Shown one piece after another: positions 1 through 6,116 of a stretch of DNA of 6,454 nt. Numbering within the stretch: position 1 is the stretch's first letter; each line of letters begins with the position of its first letter. The translations under genes and the position numbers were made by a program. The stretch is taken from contig DPAW01000095.1 in assembly GCA_003517285.1 (NCBI GenBank), positions 3,041-9,494 of the forward strand, written 5' to 3'. This stretch comes from Verrucomicrobiales bacterium (lineage in GTDB: Bacteria; Verrucomicrobiota; Verrucomicrobiia; Limisphaerales; UBA1100). The notes beneath the pieces were generated by a model. That model was not told the DNA's origin, ran no database searches, and worked only from the letters and a program-made list of their open reading frames with translations.

Positions 1-517
1 TCTGTTGGCGGACCCGCTGGAGCACCAGCCCCAAATGTTCCGCTTCCTCCGCAGCAAACCGGCTAAGCACGTGTGCGCTCATATCGCGGCCACCGGACGG
101 ACGGCCAACACCGATCCGCAATCGCGGATAATCCGCTGTGGCCAAGTGTTGCTGCACTGAGCCGAGCCCGTTATGCCCGCCGTTGCCGCCACTGGCCCGT
201 AGACGTATCTGGCCAAAGGGCTGTTCGGTGTCATCTACGATCACCAGCACCCGGGCGGGAGTGATTTTGTAATAATCACTCACGGCCCCGACTGCTTCGC
301 CGCTGAGGTTCATAAACGTCTGCGGCTGGCAGAGGTGAAGGGTTCCACCTTCCACCGTGGCCCGGCTCATACGGGCCTTAAATTTTTTCTCATCCGACCA
401 CGTTCCGCCCCAAACTGAGGCCAGTTCATCCAAGACACTAAACCCGATATTGTGCCGGGTGTGGTCGTACTTCGCGCCCGGATTACCTAGTCCGGCAATA
501 AGATGAGCCTCGTTCAT
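1..517 (-). CDS. pth: Peptidyl-tRNA hydrolase (partial, C-terminus off the left edge)
   Basis: Pth cleaves the ester bond of peptidyl-tRNAs that drop off the ribosome, recycling tRNA in the cytoplasm. The 172 residues visible from the ATG at 517 match the family along their whole length. They include GLGNPG (residues 9-14), TRHNIGF with the catalytic histidine at 22, PQTFMNLSG (65-73), the DD pair at 95-96 where D95 corresponds to the catalytic aspartate, GGHNGL (113-118) with the substrate-binding asparagine, and PRLRIGVGRP (131-140). The usual DDLDLP stretch is DDTEQP here, which is a mild variant. Family members are about 185-200 residues, so roughly 15-25 residues are missing beyond the window edge and no truncation in the genome is implied. 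The start is fixed because an in-frame TGA lies two codons upstream and no other start codon intervenes. The Shine-Dalgarno signal is weak (GGATG). The gene follows rplY by 17 bases, so cotranscription with prs and rplY is likely. Confidence 0.97.
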   Translation of the reverse strand, partial: MNEAHLIAGLGNPGAKYDHTRHNIGFSVLDELASVWGGTWSDEKKFKARMSRATVEGGTLHLCQPQTFMNLSGEAVGAVSDYYKITPARVLVIVDDTEQPFGQIRLRASGGNGGHNGLGSVQQHLATADYPRLRIGVGRPSGGRDMSAHVLSRFAAEEAEHLGLVLQRVRQQ

Positions 518-534
518 GGCTCATCCAAGCGGCA

Positions 535-1176
535 CTATTCGGCCGCGCCGCCTCCTTCGCCCTCTGCACCTTCTTCAGCATCGGTTGCCTCTTCAGCAGC
601 CTTAGCCTTACCGGATACGCGGGGTTTGGAGATGGAAATCACAGGGTTGCTGGCGTTACCTAACAGCTCCACACCTTCAGCTGTGGCGACATCGCCCACG
701 TGAAGAGTTTGGCCGATGTCCAGAGCAGAAACATCCACTTCGATAGATTCAGGAAGTGTACTGGGCGTACCCTTCACTTTAATGTAACGGAGCACATGCT
801 CCAAAGTGCCGCCACCGGTCTTCACGCCCACGGACTCGCCCATGGGCACAGTCGGCAGAGTCACGATCACGCTTTGATCGGGCTTCACTTCCCGGAAATC
901 TACATGAAGCGCCTTGCGGCTCACAGGATGGTGCTGCACTTCCTGCACCAAGGCCAAGCGGGTGCTATCGCCCACTTTCAAATCCAGCAACACGGTATCG
1001 GAGGAGGCGCTGGACATAACGCGCTCAAAGGCTTTCTCATCCACTTCCACCAGCGGATTGTTCTCTTCGCCACCGCCGTAGACGACGCCCGGGACGCGGC
1101 CGGCCTTGCGGGAGGCCTTGTTCCGGTTGCGCTTTTTAGTTTCGCGTGGCTGTACTTCTAATTCGACTGCGTTCAT
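535..1176 (-). CDS. rplY: Large ribosomal subunit protein bL25, long Ctc/TL5 form
   Basis: This protein binds 5S rRNA in the central protuberance of the large ribosomal subunit. It has 213 residues and so belongs to the long two-domain form (Ctc of Bacillus, TL5 of Thermus), not the roughly 95-residue E. coli form. Residues 1 to about 95 are the RNA-binding L25 domain, with a basic patch KKRNRNKASRKAGRVPGVVYG (14-34) and the QEVQHHPVSRKALHVDF block (78-94). Residues about 100-186 are the TL5 beta domain, with VPMGESVGVKTGGG (110-123) and the IEVDVSALDIGQTLHVGD region (145-162). Residues 189-213 form a low-complexity Ala/Glu/Gly acidic tail, typical of this form. The ATG overlaps the prs stop codon by one base (TAATG), with AGGATA just upstream, so translation is probably coupled to prs. 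In some bacteria ctc is a general-stress gene, but nothing here indicates that. Confidence 0.96.
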   Translation of the reverse strand: MNAVELEVQPRETKKRNRNKASRKAGRVPGVVYGGGEENNPLVEVDEKAFERVMSSASSDTVLLDLKVGDSTRLALVQEVQHHPVSRKALHVDFREVKPDQSVIVTLPTVPMGESVGVKTGGGTLEHVLRYIKVKGTPSTLPESIEVDVSALDIGQTLHVGDVATAEGVELLGNASNPVISISKPRVSGKAKAAEEATDAEEGAEGEGGGAAE

Positions 1177-2123
1177 TATCCTATTCGTATCCCGTCAAAC
1201 TCAAACAGCGAGGTCACCGAGGAATTCGTATGAATCCGCTTGATCGCCTCACCCAATAAACCCGCCACCGAACAGGTGGTGAGTTTCACCCCTTCGATTG
1301 GGGGGCGGGGAACAGTATCAGTCGTAATTAGTTCGTCAATGTTTGATTTGCGCAATCTTTTGATGCCCAAATCGTTCAAAACTGCGTGGGAAACCACCGC
1401 AATAATGCGTTTTGCTCCACGACGCCGAAGAATTTTTGCGGCCGAAACCAGTGTTCCGGCTGTTTCGGTAAGGTCATCCACCAAAACAACGGTTTTATCT
1501 CGAACCTTACCTATGACCGAAACGGTCTCGATTTCCGTGTCGCTCATGCGACGCTTGGCCACGATGGCCAGATCGGCGTGCAACAGCTGTGAATATGCGT
1601 GCGCCATCTTGATGCCGCCAACATCCGGGCTCACCACTGCGATCTGCTCGCCCAAATCCATGGTCTTAAGATATTCGAACATCACTGGGGCCGCATACAG
1701 GTGGTCCACCGGGATATCGAAGAAGCCTTGAATCTGTTGGGCGTGGAGATCGACCGTCAGCACGCGGTTGGCGCCGGCGCTGACCAACAGGTTAGCCACC
1801 AGCTTGGCGCTGATAGGCACACGCGGCTGATCCTTACGATCCTGCCGAGCGTAGCCATAAAACGGCAGCACGGCGGTGATTCGGTTGGCACTGGCGCGAC
1901 GGAGTGCATCTATCATGATGAAGAGCTCCATCATGTTCTGGTTCACCGGCGGGCACGTGCTCTGCACGATGTAAGTATCCTCCCCGCGCACGTTCTCCTC
2001 AATGCGAGCGAAGGTCTCGCCGTTGGGGAAGTCACGTAGCAGCACCTTGCCTAGGGGCACATCAATGGATTTACAAATGGCCTCAGCCAAGGTCCGGTTG
2101 GATCTGCCCGCAAAGATTTTCAC
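1176..2123 (-). CDS. prs: Ribose-phosphate pyrophosphokinase (PRPP synthetase)
   Basis: This enzyme makes 5-phosphoribosyl-1-pyrophosphate from ribose-5-phosphate and ATP. PRPP supplies purine, pyrimidine, NAD, histidine and tryptophan synthesis. At 315 residues it has normal class I length. Landmarks are FPNGE (32-36), the ATP-binding block YARQDRK (91-97) followed by PISAKLVANLL (103-113), the metal-binding DLH (125-127), SPDVGG (165-170), AKRR (189-192), and the PRPP-binding loop VDDLTETAGT (215-224), which is DDMIDTGGT in the E. coli enzyme. The residue after GGI is lysine where many homologues have arginine, and AKRR replaces the common DKRR. Both look like conservative variants in an active enzyme. 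The start is GTG; an in-frame TAG lies upstream with no ATG, GTG or TTG between, and the protein begins MKIF as homologues do. No Shine-Dalgarno sequence is visible. purE lies upstream and rplY downstream, overlapping by one base. Confidence 0.98.
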   Translation of the reverse strand: MKIFAGRSNRTLAEAICKSIDVPLGKVLLRDFPNGETFARIEENVRGEDTYIVQSTCPPVNQNMMELFIMIDALRRASANRITAVLPFYGYARQDRKDQPRVPISAKLVANLLVSAGANRVLTVDLHAQQIQGFFDIPVDHLYAAPVMFEYLKTMDLGEQIAVVSPDVGGIKMAHAYSQLLHADLAIVAKRRMSDTEIETVSVIGKVRDKTVVLVDDLTETAGTLVSAAKILRRRGAKRIIAVVSHAVLNDLGIKRLRKSNIDELITTDTVPRPPIEGVKLTTCSVAGLLGEAIKRIHTNSSVTSLFEFDGIRIG

Positions 2124-2130
2124 CGCAATG

Positions 2131-2140
2131 GTATATATAG
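2131..2140 (-). promoter_or_regulatory. Candidate -10 element for prs, close to the GTG start
   Basis: The minus strand reads CTATATATAC here, containing two overlapping TATATA hexamers, the nearer one ending eight bases before the prs GTG. A weak TTCAAC lies 17 bases upstream of that hexamer as a possible -35. Transcription from this box would begin at or very near the start codon, giving a leaderless or nearly leaderless mRNA, which fits the lack of a Shine-Dalgarno sequence. The rest of the 102-base gap between purE and prs (2124-2225) has two T6 runs near the purE stop but no GC-rich stem before them. A second weak hexamer TACGAT (2185-2190) could serve a longer leader. Confidence 0.35.
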
Positions 2141-2225
2141 GTTCAGTACTACGCGTTGAAGCGGACCTTTCCTAGCCCTCCCACATCGTAGCCACCAGTA
2201 AAAAATCTGTTCTACGCAAAAAATG

Positions 2226-2729
2226 TTAGACCGCCGGCAAATCCTGGTTGGCCTCGCCATCAGCGGTCTGTTGCGTCCGGAAATTTTCGTAGGCCTTTTT
2301 GAACTCAGGATATTTGTTACCGAGAATGGCCGTGGCGAGCAATGCCGCGTTTTTTGCGCCGGGCTTGCCGACCGCCAGAGTGCCCACCGGCACGCCGCCG
2401 GGCATTTGCACCATGGACAACAGGGAATCCAGACCTTCCGTGCTCCAGGCCTTCATCGGTACCGCCAGTACTGGCACGGATGTGATGGCTGCGGTTACGC
2501 CGGCCAAATGGGCCGCGCCACCGGCCGCGGCAATGATGACCTCCATGCCGTTTTCGGTGGAGGCGTTCACCCAGCGGTGTAACAGCTCCGGGGTTCGGTG
2601 TGCCGAGATAACCTTGGCCTCGTACGGCACGCCGAGGTCTTTAAGTTGCTTTGCACAGTTCTCCATCACGGACCAGTCTGAGTGACTGCCCATGATCACG
2701 CCAACCAGGGGTTTGGTTTCCTCGCTCAT
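2226..2729 (-). CDS. purE: N5-carboxyaminoimidazole ribonucleotide mutase, class I PurE
   Basis: PurE moves the carboxyl group of N5-CAIR to give 4-carboxy-AIR in de novo purine synthesis, normally after PurK makes N5-CAIR. The 167 residues match class I PurE. They include the phosphate-binding MGSHSDW (13-19), SAHRTP (42-47) with catalytic H44, the glycine-rich AAGGAAHLAG (68-77), VPVLAVP (85-91), and MPGGVPVGTLAVGK (109-122). E. coli has HLPG where this protein has HLAG, a substitution I believe is common in other phyla. The last 15 or so residues form a non-conserved polar tail. The start is ATG with no clear Shine-Dalgarno sequence. purK is not adjacent: the gene upstream is a lipoprotein and prs follows 102 bases downstream, so the visible neighbourhood links PurE to PRPP supply and not to PurK. 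Confidence 0.97.
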   Translation of the reverse strand: MSEETKPLVGVIMGSHSDWSVMENCAKQLKDLGVPYEAKVISAHRTPELLHRWVNASTENGMEVIIAAAGGAAHLAGVTAAITSVPVLAVPMKAWSTEGLDSLLSMVQMPGGVPVGTLAVGKPGAKNAALLATAILGNKYPEFKKAYENFRTQQTADGEANQDLPAV

Positions 2730-2749
2730 GATTCGGGCGGGAAACTAGC

Positions 2750-2768
2750 GAAGGCCGCCGGAGGCTTC
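2750..2768 (-). terminator. Weak hairpin between the lipoprotein gene and purE
   Basis: On the minus strand GAAGCC, loop TCCGGC, GGCCTTC can pair with one bulged C, about twenty bases after the lipoprotein TAA stop. Only three T residues occur downstream, so it is a poor rho-independent terminator and may have no function. It is the only structure I can see in the 59-base gap, and purE has neither a clear promoter nor a clear ribosome-binding site there. Confidence 0.2.
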
Positions 2769-2788
2769 AACCCCCAGTCATCAACAGC

Positions 2789-3886
2789 TTATCCACCCAC
2801 CCCGATGGTCAGCGCCGGGGCCACTGTTTTGATCTGACCGGCCTGCAGATTGAAGAGCTGCGTCAGCAACATGAAGGTGCTCTTGCTCTCCAAATCATTG
2901 TCCGCAATGTAAAACCACGCCCCGCGATACGGCACCGCCACAAACGCATTTGCCGGCCGGCTGGTGGACGAGCGCACCCGAAAGAGACCGCCGGTCACTT
3001 CGTTCCAGTCAAAGGCTTCGCCCTCGGCCGATTGCGTCTGGGTCACCAACCCGGCCGCTTGATGTCGGGGCGGTACTTCGGCGTTGTGCGAGAGATAAAA
3101 AAGAATCCCCATCATCGAGCGTGTGCGCACTGCCAAGCCATCATCCGGCCGATTCAGGAAATCGTTGGTCAACCGCAGTTGATCGTTCGCGCCTCGCACG
3201 CCTAACAATTCCTTGAGCCGAGCCACTCGATCGGTTGGCGCACCAGGCTTAAGCTGCAATACCAGATCGTGCCCCTCCTTCATGTGCCCGGCGGCATCCG
3301 GCTCACATGTTGCTGCGCCCAGTTCTAAGGCATCAGCCACCTGCAGTTCGCGCAGAATCTCCGTCATCTCGGCAAACTGCTCAAAGCGCGGCTCTCGCGT
3401 CGGCGTGGGGCCCGAGGCGTTGCTAGCGTTATCCAGTCCGTTCGCTCGCTCCACGCAAACGCTAACCACCCGTTGCACGCTCCAGCCGCTTTGCGTCAGG
3501 ATCAACACGGCCTCTAACGGCACGGGCGATAAGATTTGTTTCAGGAATTGATCCCCGCTGAGGGGCGAATACGAGATGGTCGGCGTCTCCTTGTACGTGA
3601 TGCCAGCCGAGGGCGTCAGCGTATCGCCACCGCGGATGAGCTTCACGCTCGCGCTCACGTCGCTCTCCACCGACTGCTGCGTCGTCACGCTGGCCACGCC
3701 CAGAAAGTACGGGTTGTCCCGGTACTTCAATCGCACAAGGTTCAGCAGAAACTGCTCGTCGAGACTACGCGAAATGGCGTGATTATATTGAGGATGCGTT
3801 TGCTGCAATGAAGTTGGTCCCACTGTACGGCAACCCAATGTCACGCACAACATGACCGCTAATAAAACGGTTTTGATTTGGATCAT
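2789..3886 (-). CDS. Uncharacterised probable lipoprotein following dsbD
   Basis: I recognise no assigned function for this 365-residue protein. It begins with lysine, a hydrophobic stretch and then TLGC (16-19), followed by RTVGP. This looks like a lipoprotein signal with C19 as the lipidated cysteine, although the box is imperfect because the -3 and -2 residues are T and L. Conserved-looking blocks are EQFLLNLVRLKYRDNPYFLGVASVT (44-68) and, near the end, YRGAWFYIADND then SKSTFMLLTQLFNLQ (320-348), ending in a PALTIGVGG-type tail. From memory, similar LLN-VRLRY and WFYI-D proteins occur as hypothetical lipoproteins in several Gram-negative phyla. Residues about 150-168 are a low-complexity linker. 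The mature chain would have two further cysteines, C144 and C194. The start is ATG 3886, with GGAGG eleven bases upstream; an in-frame ATG at 3955 lies inside dsbD and would spoil the signal peptide. The gene sits 25 bases after dsbD, so the two are probably cotranscribed. Location in the periplasm or at a membrane is inferred. Confidence 0.87.
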   Translation of the reverse strand: MIQIKTVLLAVMLCVTLGCRTVGPTSLQQTHPQYNHAISRSLDEQFLLNLVRLKYRDNPYFLGVASVTTQQSVESDVSASVKLIRGGDTLTPSAGITYKETPTISYSPLSGDQFLKQILSPVPLEAVLILTQSGWSVQRVVSVCVERANGLDNASNASGPTPTREPRFEQFAEMTEILRELQVADALELGAATCEPDAAGHMKEGHDLVLQLKPGAPTDRVARLKELLGVRGANDQLRLTNDFLNRPDDGLAVRTRSMMGILFYLSHNAEVPPRHQAAGLVTQTQSAEGEAFDWNEVTGGLFRVRSSTSRPANAFVAVPYRGAWFYIADNDLESKSTFMLLTQLFNLQAGQIKTVAPALTIGVGG

Positions 3887-3897
3887 AACTGGTTCGC

Positions 3898-3902
3898 CCT
3901 CC
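3898..3902 (-). promoter_or_regulatory. Ribosome-binding site deciding the lipoprotein start
   Basis: GGAGG on the minus strand lies eleven bases before the ATG at 3886. It supports that start over the in-frame ATG at 3955 inside dsbD. The spacing is somewhat long. Its first two bases are also part of the hairpin stem described for 3901-3917. Confidence 0.6.
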
Positions 3903-3917
3903 CTGACGAAATCAGGG
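3901..3917 (-). other. Hairpin over the dsbD stop codon, next to the lipoprotein RBS
   Basis: On the minus strand CCCTGA, loop TTTCG, TCAGGG form a perfect 6-bp stem with a 5-base loop. The dsbD TGA stop codon is the last half of the 5' arm, and the last two G residues of the 3' arm are the first two bases of GGAGG, the likely ribosome-binding site of the next gene. There is no T-run after it, so it is not a rho-independent terminator. Its placement suggests a translational-coupling structure, opened when a ribosome reaches the dsbD stop. The inverted repeat is seen directly; the function is inferred. Confidence 0.5.
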
Positions 3918-6041
3918 TGAAAACTTACCAGTATTCTCCAAGGCATCCAAGACAATTTGAGGCGTCAACATCACCGGCAAAACCTCCGGTTTATTCTCGC
4001 CCGGTGAATAAATAAGCACCAACGGAACGCCCGAGCGGCGGTGGTCATGCAGCTCCTTGGTGATGCGCGGATCCTTGTTGGTGTAATCGCCCGTCATTGC
4101 CACCACGCCCTTATCCTTCAACATGGCGCGTACGGATTCAATCTCGATGGAGGTCCGCTTGTTCGCCTTGCAGGTAATGCACCAGTCCGCAGTGAAATCA
4201 ATCAGCACCGGTTTACCCGCGGCCCGTGCCTCCTGCTCGGCTTCCGGGCTCCAAGCCGTCCATTTGATGGAATCATCCCGTGTCTGGCGCCAGTCCAATC
4301 CCCATTCCATCGCCAAACCATATCCGGAAAACAACAACACGCCGCAAGCCACCAGCGGCCCCATGCTCATGGAGGCCGCGCGTTGTTTAAACTCCCCAAA
4401 CACCCACGCCGCCAACGCCACAAACACAAGCAGCACCCCCAGCCACAAGACCCCGCCCTTTCCGAACATCGGCCCAGTGAACGATAGGATCCATATTCCG
4501 GCCGCCAACATGGGAAAGCCCATGATCATTTTAAACTGCACCATCCAGTCACCCGGTTTCGGTAGAAACCTCAGCCAGTCCGGTCGGAAGCTCAGGATCA
4601 CATAAGGCGAGGCCAAGCCGAATGCCACCGCGCTCATAGCCGCAATAATCGTCCCCTGCCCCTGCGTCAATGCCACGCCCATTGCTCCGGCCAGAAACGG
4701 CGCCGTGCACGGCGTGGCCAATGCCGTGGCCAGCACGCCGTTGAAGAAGGCACCCATGAACCCTTCCCGACTGGACAGCTCACTGGCCTTGGTCATCGCG
4801 TCGCCGCCCAAGGTCACTTCAAACACTCCAAATAAATTCAACGCCACCAGCACCACCACTAGCAACAGCACGAGGTTGAAGTACGGGTTTTGCATCTGCA
4901 TCCCCCACGACGCCATTTGCGTGGTGTTCTTGGCTGAAATTAATACGCCGGCCAACGCCAGAAACGACGCCCACACGCCCAGCGCATAAGTCAGCCCCAG
5001 CTTGCGCACGCGCTTTGGCGATTCCTGGCTTTGTTGAACGAACCCGAGGATCTTCATGGAGATCACCGGCAGCACACACGGCATGATGTTCAGGATCAAA
5101 CCGCCCAAAAACGCGCCGCCCAAAATCAGCCAGATCGATCGAACCGGCTCTTCATTCGGTGAGCCACCAGACGTTTCCTCTCCGTCTCCCACCTGCACTT
5201 CGGTCCGGTATCCCTGCACCTCTCCATCCAGTTCCACACGCAACACCCCGGAGATTACTGCGGGCCATTCGCCTTGGTCACTCTCAACCGTTTTGCGGAT
5301 AAGCGTTTGCTCCACTTCATTGACCTGTACGGAGTCATGAGAAATTGACCACGCCTTGCCCCTGGTACTATCCGGAATAAACGCCACCACAGCGCCCTTG
5401 CCAAACGGCGCCTTAATAACAATCTCGCGCTTGCCTTTCACGGGTTTACCCGTCCAACGGGCTGGGATCGCCGATAACGCTTGAGCGTCGGGCAGCTTCT
5501 TTCGCCATGTCCCGAAAAAATCCGCATCAGGCCCCGGCTCGGTGGCCTCTCCCACAACCAGAGTCGCCGACACTTGTTTGTCACCGGGCAGACATGACTC
5601 CTCGCACTCCAGCCATTCCACTTTGCCTTTCAGCTCATATTCGCCAAGCTTTACATCGGCAGAAAGTTTCAAGGGGATCATCAACAAGACGTCGTGATGG
5701 TAGGCGTAGGTAAACATCCCCAGCCATTCCACCTTCTCCGGCACCGGCCATTGAATCGCGCCGGCGGTGATGCCCTCCGGAAGGTTCTCCCACGTCATCC
5801 TAGTGGGATCGCCGCTGTCGCCGGGGTTCAGCCAGTAGGTATGCCACTTGTCCGGCATCTGAAGGTGCAAGCCGACTGTCACGGTCGTACCCGGTTTGGC
5901 TTGAGCCGTTTCCACCAGCAGATCTACCTTGGTCTTGGCCGAGAAATCATCCTCCGGCGGCCCCAGTAAGGTACCAAGCGCGTCCTGCGCATGGAGGACG
6001 CCACCGGTCAGAATCAGAAATGAAAGCAGGAAGCGTTTCAT
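3912..6041 (-). CDS. dsbD: DsbD/ScsB-like thiol:disulfide interchange protein
   Basis: Proteins of this family carry electrons from cytoplasmic thioredoxin across the inner membrane to periplasmic thiol proteins (isomerases, cytochrome c maturation factors, peroxide-defence partners). From the ATG at 6041 there are 709 residues in the order signal peptide (1 to about 19, cut near LHAQ), periplasmic N-terminal domain (about 30-295) with the cysteine pair CEESC (C146, C150), about eight membrane segments (302-326, 347-370, 388-409, 430-458, 464-483, 505-521, 530-549, 560-578), and a C-terminal thioredoxin domain with WCITC (C621, C624) and the cis-proline region SGVP (670-673). The two membrane cysteines are present in MPCVLP (C322) and TPCTAP (C445), so all three redox pairs are intact. 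E. coli DsbD has 565 residues; the extra length here is in the N-terminal domain, as in ScsB-like members. An in-frame TTG at 6059 is possible but the ATG gives a better signal peptide. The lipoprotein gene follows, and the Fe-S carrier diverges upstream. Confidence 0.94.
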   Translation of the reverse strand: MKRFLLSFLILTGGVLHAQDALGTLLGPPEDDFSAKTKVDLLVETAQAKPGTTVTVGLHLQMPDKWHTYWLNPGDSGDPTRMTWENLPEGITAGAIQWPVPEKVEWLGMFTYAYHHDVLLMIPLKLSADVKLGEYELKGKVEWLECEESCLPGDKQVSATLVVGEATEPGPDADFFGTWRKKLPDAQALSAIPARWTGKPVKGKREIVIKAPFGKGAVVAFIPDSTRGKAWSISHDSVQVNEVEQTLIRKTVESDQGEWPAVISGVLRVELDGEVQGYRTEVQVGDGEETSGGSPNEEPVRSIWLILGGAFLGGLILNIMPCVLPVISMKILGFVQQSQESPKRVRKLGLTYALGVWASFLALAGVLISAKNTTQMASWGMQMQNPYFNLVLLLVVVLVALNLFGVFEVTLGGDAMTKASELSSREGFMGAFFNGVLATALATPCTAPFLAGAMGVALTQGQGTIIAAMSAVAFGLASPYVILSFRPDWLRFLPKPGDWMVQFKMIMGFPMLAAGIWILSFTGPMFGKGGVLWLGVLLVFVALAAWVFGEFKQRAASMSMGPLVACGVLLFSGYGLAMEWGLDWRQTRDDSIKWTAWSPEAEQEARAAGKPVLIDFTADWCITCKANKRTSIEIESVRAMLKDKGVVAMTGDYTNKDPRITKELHDHRRSGVPLVLIYSPGENKPEVLPVMLTPQIVLDALENTGKFSP

Positions 6042-6104
6042 CGGCGGAGAGCTTTCCAAAAAAGATCGCGTTTTGAAATGCTTTATTCAGGAGCCGGTCT
6101 GCTC

Positions 6105-6110
6105 TAAAAT
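6105..6110 (+). promoter_or_regulatory. Candidate -10 element for the Fe-S carrier gene
   Basis: TAAAAT differs from the consensus TATAAT at one position and ends six bases before the GTG at 6117. TTTATT (6082-6087) lies 17 bases upstream as a poor -35. Transcription would start at about 6117, the start codon itself. The whole 75-base divergent region 6042-6116 must also hold the dsbD promoter, for which I see no clear hexamers. Confidence 0.35.
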
Positions 6111-6116
6111 CCCTCC

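Noticed and set aside
700..1161. Open frame on the plus strand opposite rplY (153 codons)
   Set aside because: Its composition is His- and Leu-rich with no recognisable motif, and it lies fully antisense to a clearly conserved ribosomal protein gene.
1240..2039. Long open frames on the plus strand opposite prs
   Set aside because: They mirror prs codons in GC-skewed sequence, show no conserved domain and no ribosome-binding site, and overlap each other.
2171..2186. Four-codon ATG-to-TAG frame with purine-rich flanks upstream of prs as a leader peptide
   Set aside because: It is too short to distinguish from chance, and no attenuator-like pairing follows it.
2198..2226. Two T6 runs on the minus strand just after purE as a rho-independent terminator
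   Set aside because: No GC-rich stem of useful length precedes either run, so a terminator is not supported.
3887..3955. Longer N-terminus for the lipoprotein, starting at ATG 3955 inside dsbD
   Set aside because: It would add 23 residues before the signal peptide and overlap dsbD by 44 bases, while ATG 3886 has GGAGG upstream and gives a proper N-terminal signal.
4819..5079. 86-codon minus-strand frame inside dsbD in another frame
   Set aside because: It overlaps the membrane domain of an intact conserved gene and has no sign of coding constraint of its own.
6090..6093. GGAG upstream of the Fe-S carrier as its ribosome-binding site
   Set aside because: It lies 23 bases from GTG 6117, too far, and no nearer in-frame start exists because of the TAA at 6105.
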